Assembly: GCF_005144885.1 (NCBI RefSeq)
Contig: NZ_CP039690.1
Coordinates: 2,989,001-3,053,000 of the forward strand
Length of the DNA stretch: 64,000 bases
Direction: 5' to 3'
DNA from: Phreatobacter stygius
GTDB lineage: Bacteria; Pseudomonadota; Alphaproteobacteria; Rhizobiales; Phreatobacteraceae
This document shows, one piece after another, positions 56,117-64,000 of this stretch. The position numbers and the translations under genes were made by a program. The notes under the pieces were generated by a model. It had not been told where the DNA came from, ran no database searches, and worked only from the letters and a program-made list of their open reading frames with translations. Each line of letters starts with the position of its first letter. Position 1 is the stretch's first letter.

Positions 56117-56689
56117 ATGGCCAACGAAGCTGGATCCCATCTGTCGGCGTCGTCAGGCGCTGCGGCTTTCGATGCCCGCGCGTTTCGCCGCGCGCTCGGC
56201 CAGTTCGCCACCGGGGTTGCCATCGTCACGGCCCATGGCGGCGCCGGCGAGGCCATCGGGCTGACCATGAGTTCGTTCAATTCGGTGTCGATCGATCCGC
56301 CGCTGATCCTGTTCAGCGCCGACCGCAAGGCTTTGAGCCTGCCGGCCATGCTCGTCGCCAGGGGCTATGCGGTGAACATTCTGAGCCGGGGGCAGGAACA
56401 TCTGTCCAACCAGTTCGCCCGGGCGCAGGCCGACAAATGGGCCGCGGTCGCCTCGGCGCCGGGTCACGCCGAAGCGCCCTTGCTGCACGGTGCGCTCGCC
56501 CATTTCGAATGCGAACCCTATGCCCATTACGACGGCGGCGACCACGTCATCTTCGTCGGCAAGGTCATTCGCTTCTCGACGCCGGCCGACCTCGAAACCC
56601 AGCCGCTGCTGTTCTTTCGCGGCAAATATCACGGCGTCGATGGCGAGGGCGAGCGGGCGCCGCTCTGGCCGCTGCCGATCCACTACTAG
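56117..56689 (+). CDS. Flavin reductase (HpaC-like)
   Basis: A 190-residue FMN/FAD reductase of the HpaC/flavin reductase-like family. It has FRRALGQFATGVAIVTAHG, the flavin-binding GLTMSSFNSVSIDPPLILF and FRGKYHGVDG. It would supply reduced flavin to the monooxygenase encoded 53 bp downstream. The alternative start at 56065 lacks support. Confidence 0.93.
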   Translation: MANEAGSHLSASSGAAAFDARAFRRALGQFATGVAIVTAHGGAGEAIGLTMSSFNSVSIDPPLILFSADRKALSLPAMLVARGYAVNILSRGQEHLSNQFARAQADKWAAVASAPGHAEAPLLHGALAHFECEPYAHYDGGDHVIFVGKVIRFSTPADLETQPLLFFRGKYHGVDGEGERAPLWPLPIHY

Positions 56690-56742
56690 CCAGCCGAACC
56701 ATCCGCAACGACCGGATCATTTTGCCTCAGGGAGGTCATGTC

Positions 56743-58230
56743 ATGATGAAGAACGGGAAAGACCATATCGCGTCGCTGCGCGATGGCCGCGAGGTCTATA
56801 TCGACGGCAGGCGGGTCAATGATGTCACCAGCCATCCGGCCTATCGCAATGCGGTCAGGTCGACCGGCAAGCTGTTCGACTTCCACGCGGCACCCGCCAA
56901 CCAGGACCTGATGACCTTCGTGGCGCCGGATTCGGGCGTCAGGGCGAACCGCATCTGGCAATTGCCCGGGTCCTATGAGGAACTGGTCGTCAGGCGCAAG
57001 GCGCTGGAGGCCTGGACCGAACTGCATGGCGGCTTCATGGGGCGCGCGCCCGACCACGTCGCCTCCTGCATCGCCGGCATGTATATGGGCCTCGAGGTGT
57101 TCGAGGCCTATGACCCCAAGCGCGCGGCGGCCCTTGCCGACTATTACCGCTACGCCCGCGACAACGACCTCTACCTGACCTATGTCATCATCAATCCGCA
57201 GGCCGACCGCTCGAAGAGCGCGGCCCAGCAGAAGAGCGAGTTCCTGGCCGCCGGCGTGGTCGACCGCGACCGCGAGGGCATCACGGTGCGCGGCGCCAAG
57301 ATGCTGGCGACCGGCGGCATCATGGCCAATGAAGTGCTGGTCACCATCATCCAGCCGCTGCAGCCGGGCGAAGAGAAATACGCCTATTCCTTCGCCATTC
57401 CGATGAACACCAAGGGTCTGAAGATCCTGTCGCGCAAGTCCTATGAGGCGGCCGCGCCCTCGGTGTTCGACAACCCCTTGTCGAGCCGCTTCGACGAGAA
57501 TGACGCGGTGCTCTATTTCGACGACGTCAAGGTGCCGTGGGACCGGGTCTTCGTCGTCGACAATGTCGAGATGTGCCAGAAGCAGTTCCACGCGACGCCT
57601 GCCCATGTCTATCAGAACTACCAGGCGATGATCCGCCTGGCGGTGAAGCTGCGCTTCCTGACCGGCATCGCCCGGCGCACCGCCGAGATGAACGGCGTGG
57701 TCAATTTCCCGCAGGTGCGCGAGACGCTCGGACAGCTGGCGGCCGAGGTCGGCATGGTCGATGCGCTGGTCGCCTGCATGGAGGTGCAGGGATCGCAGCG
57801 CGGGGCCTATTTCGTGCCGCACACCCATACGCTCTACGCGGCGCAGACCCTGACCCAGCAGCTCTATCCCAAGGTGATGACGACGCTCCGCGAGCTCGCC
57901 GGCGGCGGCATGATCATGCTGCCGTCGTCGGTTGAGGACTTCCGGAACCCGGAGCTTGCCGGCCTGATCGGGAAGACCCAGCAGTCGCCGGCGGCAAGTG
58001 CCGTCGACAAGGTGAAGTTCTACAAGCTCGCCTGGGACGCGGTCGGTTCGGAATTCGCCTCGCGCCACACCCAATACGAGATGTTCTACGCCGGTGCGAC
58101 CTTCGTCACCAAGGGTCATTCCTTCCGCAGCTACGACTGGGCCCGGGCCGATCGCGCGCTCAACCTGATGCTCGATGGCTATGCGCTCGGCGACGAAGTT
58201 CCCGGGCTCGCCGAAGCCCCCGCCGCCTGA
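56743..58230 (+). CDS. 4-hydroxyphenylacetate 3-monooxygenase-type oxygenase (HpaB-like)
   Basis: A 495-residue two-component flavin monooxygenase, oxygenase subunit. HpaB-type features include VDDVTS-like N-terminus (RVNDVTSHPAYRNAVRST), YVIINPQADRSKSAAQQ, MLATGGIMANEVLVT, VLYFDDVKVPWDRVFV and TAHYPKV-like QQLYPKVMTTLRELAGGGM. It hydroxylates aromatic compounds; chlorophenol or 4-hydroxyphenylacetate-type substrates are possible. The ATG at 56743 follows GGAGG. A FAD-dependent partner of the preceding reductase. Confidence 0.92.
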   Translation: MMKNGKDHIASLRDGREVYIDGRRVNDVTSHPAYRNAVRSTGKLFDFHAAPANQDLMTFVAPDSGVRANRIWQLPGSYEELVVRRKALEAWTELHGGFMGRAPDHVASCIAGMYMGLEVFEAYDPKRAAALADYYRYARDNDLYLTYVIINPQADRSKSAAQQKSEFLAAGVVDRDREGITVRGAKMLATGGIMANEVLVTIIQPLQPGEEKYAYSFAIPMNTKGLKILSRKSYEAAAPSVFDNPLSSRFDENDAVLYFDDVKVPWDRVFVVDNVEMCQKQFHATPAHVYQNYQAMIRLAVKLRFLTGIARRTAEMNGVVNFPQVRETLGQLAAEVGMVDALVACMEVQGSQRGAYFVPHTHTLYAAQTLTQQLYPKVMTTLRELAGGGMIMLPSSVEDFRNPELAGLIGKTQQSPAASAVDKVKFYKLAWDAVGSEFASRHTQYEMFYAGATFVTKGHSFRSYDWARADRALNLMLDGYALGDEVPGLAEAPAA

Positions 58231-58261
58231 CCACCAGAAACCGTCTTCCAGGGAGCCGAGC

Positions 58262-58642
58262 ATGGCCATCAACAAGCTGCACGACGAATTCCACACCCTC
58301 GACATGACCGCCGGCTGGGAGGTCCCCGAGGGCTATCCCTCGGGCATCAAGCAGAAGGTTCTCTCGGGGGCGCTCGACGAGCCGAACCGCCTGGGCAGCC
58401 GCACGCGGCTGTTGAAATTCGATGCCGGCACCTTCACCACCAAACCCTTCGTTCACGACTATTGGGAAGAGGTGTTCCTGGTGTCGGGCGACCTGACGGT
58501 CGGCAATGACGAGGCCGGCAAGGGCGGCACGCCGTTCCAGCCCTTCACCTATGCCTGCCGCCCGCCCGGCGCCTTCCACGGCCCGTTCAAGTCGGAGGCC
58601 GGCTGCCTTCTGCTCGAGATCCACTATTTCGATCCGGCCTGA
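58262..58642 (+). CDS. Cupin protein following the monooxygenase
   Basis: A 126-residue single cupin. The metal-like motif lies in KPFVHDYWEEVFLVSGDL and CRPPGAFHGPFKSEAG. It probably stands in one operon with the flavin reductase and monooxygenase (31-bp gap). Function unknown; a role in the same aromatic compound's processing is inferred. Confidence 0.82.
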   Translation: MAINKLHDEFHTLDMTAGWEVPEGYPSGIKQKVLSGALDEPNRLGSRTRLLKFDAGTFTTKPFVHDYWEEVFLVSGDLTVGNDEAGKGGTPFQPFTYACRPPGAFHGPFKSEAGCLLLEIHYFDPA

Positions 58643-58669
58643 GCCGGCTGCCGGACCGCGCAAGCGACA

Positions 58670-58702
58670 AGGCCCGTCACGCATGTCGTGGCGGGCCTTT
58701 TT
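58670..58702 (+). terminator. Rho-independent terminator after cupin
   Basis: AGGCCCG-T-CACG and CGTG-G-CGGGCCT form a stem around loop CATGT, followed by a run of T. It ends the flavin monooxygenase operon. Confidence 0.85.
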
Positions 58703-58723
58703 CTGTGGCGCGGTCGGTTTCAC

Positions 58724-58812
58724 TTCGTCCTGGCCGTGCTTGTCACGGCCATCCACGGCTTCCGCGGGTCAAGGCATGCGTGGACGGCCGGCCGAAGGCT
58801 GGCCATGACGAA
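58724..58812. repeat. Palindromic intergenic repeat element
   Basis: Nested inverted repeats: TTCGTC/GACGAA at the ends, GGCC/GGCC next, and ACGGCCATCCACG/CGTGGACGGCC inside. About 89 bp between two operons. The CATCCACG and GGCCATGACGA words are typical of short palindromic elements scattered in Hyphomicrobiales genomes. Confidence 0.6.
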
Positions 58813-58849
58813 AAAGGGCGGCGACGGGGATCTCGTCCGCCGCCCGCCT

Positions 58850-59533
58850 TCACAACTGCCGGATGATATTGCCGCGATAGCCCGCGATATGGGCGCGCAT
58901 CGCCTGTTCGGCGGCATCGGGGTTGCGCGCCCGCATCGCCGCGACAATGGCGTGGTGCTCCTCGATGACGCGGCGGTGGTGCTCGGCGTCGCGCAGCGAC
59001 ATGAACCAGACGCGCAGCGACCGGTCGTGCAGATGCGCCAGCACCTCGGCCAGGATCGGGTTGCCTGCGCCGGTGGCGATCACCTGGTGGAACCGGCGGT
59101 CGAGCAGCATGAGCCGGGCGATGTCGCAGGCCCGCGCGGCCTCGCCGGCTTGCGTGACATTCTGCTCGAGCTCGGCGATATCCCGCGGCGTCGCCCGTTC
59201 CACCGCCAGGCGCACGCAATAGGTCTCGTTGACCAGGCGGACGCTGGCGATATCCAGCACCTCGTCCAGGCTGATCGGGCGGACCAGGATGCCCTTGCGC
59301 GCCAGCACGTCGACCAGGCCGTCGCGCTTCAGCCGGATGAAGGCCTGGTGCACCGGGGTCCGGCCATAACCGAGCTCGGCGCTGACCGCCGCCTCGCTCA
59401 GGCATTCGCCGGGCCGGTAGACGCAGGTGATCACCCGATGCTTGATCTCGGCATAAGCGAGATCATTGCATGAGGGCGCTGCGGGCGGCGGCGCCGGCCG
59501 CCCTTCGCGGTCGTCATGCGGGCCATCGGTCAC
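58850..59533 (-). CDS. GntR-family (FadR subfamily) regulator
   Basis: A 227-residue GntR regulator with the winged helix LAYAEIKHRVITCVYRPGEC, AAVSAELGYGRTPVHQAFIR and a C-terminal FCD metabolite-binding domain with three histidines (DRRFHQVI, EHHAIV, MRAHI). The GTG start at 59533 is the only in-frame start near. It lies 15 bp after the DUF2848 gene, so it belongs to the Liv-DUF2848 operon it likely controls. Confidence 0.92.
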   Translation of the reverse strand: MTDGPHDDREGRPAPPPAAPSCNDLAYAEIKHRVITCVYRPGECLSEAAVSAELGYGRTPVHQAFIRLKRDGLVDVLARKGILVRPISLDEVLDIASVRLVNETYCVRLAVERATPRDIAELEQNVTQAGEAARACDIARLMLLDRRFHQVIATGAGNPILAEVLAHLHDRSLRVWFMSLRDAEHHRRVIEEHHAIVAAMRARNPDAAEQAMRAHIAGYRGNIIRQL

Positions 59534-59548
59534 GATGCCGTGCCGGGA

Positions 59549-60238
59549 TCAGGCCAGCGGCAGGGCAATGACTTCGTAGCCATGCCGGATGCGGCGGCCG
59601 AGCACCGGATCCTCGATCTCGAAGTCGAAGCGGTCGGCCGGGCGAATGCCGCCGCGCGCGGCCAGCGTGCCGCCGAACATCGCGGTGCCCTCGGGCAAGG
59701 GTGCCCCGTTCAGATAGCCGCCGATGACGGCGTCTGGCGCCAGCATCGTATCGACCGGGCCTTCCTGATAGAGCGCGCGGGTGCCGTCGATGGTGGCCCA
59801 GGAGCGCAAGGTCAGCCGGTCCCAATGATCCGCCACGTCGTCGAACAGCCAGAGCTCGGGCGCCACCGGCTTCTCGCACATTTGCTTGGAGACGGTGACG
59901 TCATAGGTCTCGACCTGCCGGTCGGTATGGTCGGAGCCGACACCGACATAGGTGACGCCGCCGCTGCGCAGCAGCATGAACTCGACCTCGCCGCTCGACG
60001 CCCGGCCGGAAACCTCGATCCGGTCGTCGATGGTGAGCCGGCTCGAAGCCACGCGGTAATAGACCGGCGTGGTCGCCGGCCGCTTGACGCCGAGCGCTTC
60101 CAGCTCGGCGATATGTTTTTCCCGCGCCGCCGGATCGCGGCCGGTCCAGCCGGCGATCACGGCATGGTCGATCCGGAAGATCTCGGCGCTGGAGCGCTGC
60201 TGGCGCTTGACGACAAAAGGCAGGTTCGACGAGGTCAT
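59549..60238 (-). CDS. DUF2848 protein (fumarylacetoacetase-like C-terminal region)
   Basis: A 229-residue protein matching DUF2848 throughout. Its C-terminal strand-rich part, GTAMFGGTLAARGGIRPAD followed by FDFEIEDPVLGRRIRHGYEV, resembles the end of fumarylacetoacetate hydrolase domains. It probably hydrolyses an acyl or lactone-type compound imported by the adjacent Liv-type transporter. Substrate unknown. Confidence 0.82.
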   Translation of the reverse strand: MTSSNLPFVVKRQQRSSAEIFRIDHAVIAGWTGRDPAAREKHIAELEALGVKRPATTPVYYRVASSRLTIDDRIEVSGRASSGEVEFMLLRSGGVTYVGVGSDHTDRQVETYDVTVSKQMCEKPVAPELWLFDDVADHWDRLTLRSWATIDGTRALYQEGPVDTMLAPDAVIGGYLNGAPLPEGTAMFGGTLAARGGIRPADRFDFEIEDPVLGRRIRHGYEVIALPLA

Positions 60239-60294
60239 GCTGGATGTCCGCTTGTGGGTGTGGGACGGCGGGACGGTGCCCCGCCGCCGGCGCC

Positions 60295-61473
60295 TCAGGC
60301 TGCCGTGCGCTTGTCGAGCAGGACCCATTTTCCGCCCTTCACCTCGATGACATAGACCGGCTTGATGGCGTCGCCGTCGGCATCGAAGCTGATCGGCCCT
60401 TCCAGCGCCGGATAGTTCTTCAGCGCGCGCAGGGCATCGCGGATCTGCACCCGCTCCTCGGCCGCCCTGGCCGGATCGCCGGTCACCTTGGCGAGCTTCA
60501 TCGCCTCGGCATAGAGGTAGACGATGTCGTAGACCGAGGCGTCGAACTGGTTCGGCTCGGTGCGTGCGAGACCCGCGGCCTTGGCCCGCTTGGCGAAGTC
60601 CTCGGCGAAGGTACGGGTGCGCTGGTCGACGTCGCGGAAGAAGGTCGTGCCGATGGTCATGGTCTCGCCGGCGCCGTCCATGCGGGCCGGCAGGTCGGGA
60701 TCGGCAATGGTGGTGCCGCCGATCACCCGCGTGCTGACGCCTTGCCGGCGCAGTTCCTTGGCAAGGTTGATGGCGCCCTCGGGCGGCGCGCCGAGGCCGA
60801 CGATGTCGGGTTTCATCTGGGCGAGCCGCGACACCTGCGGCGACAGGTCGAAGGCGTTCAGCTGAAAATCGACCGAGCCGAGGATCGGCACGCCGTGTTT
60901 CGGCAGCAAGGTCGGCAGCACGGTGATGCCGATCGACTTCGACACCGTGTCGTCGGAGGCGAAGGCGATCGCGCTCGAACCGGCAGCGAGGCCTTTCGCT
61001 TTGATCGCGGCCAGCACCTGGTCGATCACCTGGCCTTCGTCGGTGGTGTTGCGGAAGGCGAAGCGAAAGCCCTTGGCCAGGCTCGGGGCGGACGAGGCCA
61101 TCGACATCTGCGTGATGCCGGCACGGTCGCCGGCCGGGAAGGCGACCCGGACCTCGCTCGACGAGAACGGCCCGATAATCGCCAGCGCCTTGCCGTCCTC
61201 GGCCAGCTGGCGCACTGCGAGCTGGGCCTGGCGCGGCTCGCCGCCGGTGTCGAACTTGACCACCTTCAGGCGTTTGCCGTTGATCCCGCCGGCGGCGTTG
61301 ATCTCGTCGACGGCGAAATCGACCGCGACCTCATTGGCCGCGGCGAGGCTGACATAGGGGCCGGTCTTGGCCATGGAATAACCGAGGATCAGCTCCTGCG
61401 GTCCGGCGGCTTGCGCCCGCGACATCAGCGCAAAACCCGCGCCGGCGGCTAAAACTTGACGACGTGTCTGCAC
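60295..61473 (-). CDS. Liv-type ABC transporter substrate-binding protein
   Basis: A 392-residue periplasmic binding protein of the LivJ/K type. It has a Tat-like signal (QTRRQVLAAGAGFALMSRA), then LGYSMAKTGPYVSLAAANEV and GGINGKRLKVVKFDTGGEP. A GTG start at 61473 is used. The ligand is not known; such proteins bind amino acids, ureas, aromatics or amides. Confidence 0.93.
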   Translation of the reverse strand: MQTRRQVLAAGAGFALMSRAQAAGPQELILGYSMAKTGPYVSLAAANEVAVDFAVDEINAAGGINGKRLKVVKFDTGGEPRQAQLAVRQLAEDGKALAIIGPFSSSEVRVAFPAGDRAGITQMSMASSAPSLAKGFRFAFRNTTDEGQVIDQVLAAIKAKGLAAGSSAIAFASDDTVSKSIGITVLPTLLPKHGVPILGSVDFQLNAFDLSPQVSRLAQMKPDIVGLGAPPEGAINLAKELRRQGVSTRVIGGTTIADPDLPARMDGAGETMTIGTTFFRDVDQRTRTFAEDFAKRAKAAGLARTEPNQFDASVYDIVYLYAEAMKLAKVTGDPARAAEERVQIRDALRALKNYPALEGPISFDADGDAIKPVYVIEVKGGKWVLLDKRTAA

Positions 61474-61499
61474 GGTTCGGTTCCTCTCGTGGTCGGAGC

Positions 61500-62243
<744 letters not shown>

Positions 62244-62246
62244 GGT

Positions 62247-63020
62247 TCAAACCCCTCCCGTCGCGCCGAGATAGGCCTCGCGGACTTTCGGCTCGCGCTG
62301 GATGTCGGCAAGCGAGCCCTCGGCGATCTTTTCGCCGAAGTTCAGCACCACGACGTGGTCGCAGAGGCTGTCGACGAAATGCATGTCGTGCTCGACCACC
62401 AGCAGCGTCACGCCACGCGCCTTCAGCGCGACGAGATGGTCGCGCAAGGTCACCGTCTCGCTCGGGTTGAGCCCGGCGGCGGGTTCGTCGAGCAGCAGCA
62501 GGGTTGGCTTGGCGAGCGTCGCGCGCACCAGGTCGACGCGTTTGCGCACGCCATAGGAGAGCGCGCTCACCGGTGCGTCGGCGAAGCGCTCGAGACCCCA
62601 CTCTTCCAGCGCCGCGACGGCCTCGCGCCGCCACCGGTGGCGGGGGAACAGCCGGAACGGCGAGGCGAGGTCGCGCAAGCCCCGGGTCTGCACGTGCTGG
62701 CCGACCAAGAGGTTCTCGATGACCGAGAGATGCGCCATCAGCCGGACGTTCTGGAAGCTGCGCGACAGGCCGAGGCGGATGCGCTGGCGCGACGGCACGT
62801 CGGTGATGTCGCGGCCGTCGACCGCGATCCGCCCGCCGGTGACGCCATAGACGCCGCTGATCAGGTTGAACACGGTGGTCTTGCCGGCGCCGTTCGGGCC
62901 GATCAGCGCGGTCGCCTCGCCGCGCCGGACATCGAAGCTCAGATCACGCACGACCTTGAGCGCGTTGAACGATTTCGACAGCCCGGCGACCGACAGGACG
63001 GGTTGGGAGGAAGCCGTCAT
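62247..63020 (-). CDS. livG: Liv-type ABC transporter ATP-binding protein LivG
   Basis: A 257-residue ATPase. Walker [17 protein letters not shown], signature-type [17 protein letters not shown] and Walker [16 protein letters not shown]. LivG carries the BCA_ABC_TP_C end [20 protein letters not shown]. The ATG overlaps the livM stop. Confidence 0.95.
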   Translation of the reverse strand: MTASSQPVLSVAGLSKSFNALKVVRDLSFDVRRGEATALIGPNGAGKTTVFNLISGVYGVTGGRIAVDGRDITDVPSRQRIRLGLSRSFQNVRLMAHLSVIENLLVGQHVQTRGLRDLASPFRLFPRHRWRREAVAALEEWGLERFADAPVSALSYGVRKRVDLVRATLAKPTLLLLDEPAAGLNPSETVTLRDHLVALKARGVTLLVVEHDMHFVDSLCDHVVVLNFGEKIAEGSLADIQREPKVREAYLGATGGV

Positions 63021-63856
63021 GACGCGTCTCCCGCCCGGCGCCTGAAGCGGTGGAACAGGTTGGCGGTGACGAGCCCTTGGGGCCTTGCCGCCATGATCAG
63101 GATGATGAGGGCGGCGAAGGCCGCGTAACGCCATTGCGAACTGGTGCGCAGGAGTTCCGGCAGGAGCGTGAAGAAGGCGGCGCCGACCAGCGGACCCCAG
63201 ACCGTCTGGGTGCCGCCGAGCAGCACGTAGAGCGCGGTATAGACGCTCAGCAGCACGCTGAAATGTTGCGCCTCGACGAAGCTGAAATGATGGGCGTAGA
63301 AGCCGCCGCCGATGCCGGCGATGACCGCCCCGATGGTGAAGCCGGCGACCTGCAGGCCGCGGACGTTGAGGCCGAGCAGGTCGGCGACGACGACATCGCT
63401 CTTCACCGCGGTCAGGTAGAGCGCGAAACGGGTGCGCGAGATCAGGAAGACGACCAGCACGATCACCACCGCGGCGGCGATCACCCAGGGTGCGCCGACA
63501 TAGGTGCTGACCGGATAGCCGGCGGCCGCGCCGACCGCCTCGACATTGAGGAAGACCGCCGCGATCAGCTGGCCGAGCGCGAAGGTGGCGAGCGCCAGGT
63601 AGATGCCATGGGTGCGCAGCACCGGCACGGCGACGATCAGCGCGATGAGCCCGGCCAGGAGGCCGCCGGTCGGGATGGCGAAGGCCACCGACCAGTCGAA
63701 TTCATTGGTGAGATAGGCGGCGGCATAGGCGCCGATCGCCATGAAGCCGGCAATGCCGAGATTGAGCTGGCCGGCGGCCAGCGGCAGGTAGACCGCATAG
63801 GCCGCGATGATGTTGAACGACAGGATGACCAGGATGCCGAGCTGATAACTGGTCAT
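63017..63856 (-). CDS. livM: Liv-type ABC transporter permease LivM
   Basis: A 279-residue permease with eight or more helices. Typical LivM segments are [20 protein letters not shown] and [17 protein letters not shown]. The ATG at 63856 shares TGATG with the livH stop; a GTG at 63859 is also possible. Confidence 0.94.
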   Translation of the reverse strand: MTSYQLGILVILSFNIIAAYAVYLPLAAGQLNLGIAGFMAIGAYAAAYLTNEFDWSVAFAIPTGGLLAGLIALIVAVPVLRTHGIYLALATFALGQLIAAVFLNVEAVGAAAGYPVSTYVGAPWVIAAAVVIVLVVFLISRTRFALYLTAVKSDVVVADLLGLNVRGLQVAGFTIGAVIAGIGGGFYAHHFSFVEAQHFSVLLSVYTALYVLLGGTQTVWGPLVGAAFFTLLPELLRTSSQWRYAAFAALIILIMAARPQGLVTANLFHRFRRRAGDAS

Positions 63857-64000
63857 CACAGCTTCTCCCGCGTCAGGCTGGCGCCGAGCAGGCCTTGCGG
63901 CCGGATGATCAGGATGACCAGGAGCAGGCCGTAGACGGTGATATTGACCATGTTGGCACCGAGGAAATGGATCGAAAGGACCTCGGCGAGGCCAATGATC
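63856..64000 (-). CDS. livH: Liv-type ABC transporter permease LivH (5' part outside window)
   Basis: Only the last 47 codons are in the window, ending NITVYGLLLVILIIRPQGLL, then GASLTREKL and stop. This is the standard LivH C-terminal helix and tail. The gene is upstream in the same operon. Confidence 0.88.
   Translation of the reverse strand, partial: IIGLAEVLSIHFLGANMVNITVYGLLLVILIIRPQGLLGASLTREKL

Overview
The window reads as a GC-rich alphaproteobacterial chromosome, most likely Hyphomicrobiales (Rhizobiales). This rests on the rph-rdgB-hemW block beside hrcA, a RegB/RegA redox pair, a hisE-coaA pair, an MmcB-type nuclease, an RpoH-type dnaK promoter and the general base composition. 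The genus cannot be fixed by reading alone.

The left edge (1-4188) is core-like: an ATP-dependent DNA ligase with its exonuclease partner, a Sco copper chaperone behind a tiny membrane ORF, and rmuC. An accessory zone follows (4202-14831). It starts with a visibly AT-richer two-gene unit, a Panacea-domain (DUF4065) protein overlapping an unknown 254-residue gene, which is a candidate PanAT-type toxin-antitoxin pair. Next comes a catabolic cluster: NCS2 permease, LysR regulator, cyclic-amide hydrolase (barbiturase family), amidase (ureidomalonase candidate), malonyl-CoA decarboxylase and malonyl-CoA synthetase. Together these predict import of barbiturate (or a pyrimidine precursor) and conversion through ureidomalonate, malonate and malonyl-CoA to acetyl-CoA. 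The cluster lies between a truncated tetR 3' remnant and an intact tetR of the same family on the same strand.

14832-30769 is mostly housekeeping: a DHFR-like protein, dnaJ-DUF3995-dnaK, AlkB, hrcA, rph-rdgB-hemW, regB-regA, mmcB, rpsO and pnp. 31005-41630 holds mixed metabolic and membrane genes: a TMEM43-like protein, a lectin-like secreted protein, a second malonyl-CoA decarboxylase, enoyl-CoA hydratase, coaA-hisE, GNAT, LysE, CHAD, msrA, small membrane proteins and a tRNA-Arg(CCG).

41797-64000 is accessory metabolism with many local regulators: an AraC-linked NIPSNAP/cupin/Bug set with a thiamine-diphosphate-enzyme remnant; an OhrR-like MarR with three palindromic operators facing an alpha/beta hydrolase; an ArsR operon with two DUF1801 proteins and an AHSA1-like protein; a complete Dpp-type peptide ABC transporter; an HpaC/HpaB-type flavin monooxygenase with a cupin under a divergent MarR; and a Liv-type ABC transporter joined to a DUF2848 hydrolase-like protein and a GntR regulator, running off the right edge in livH.
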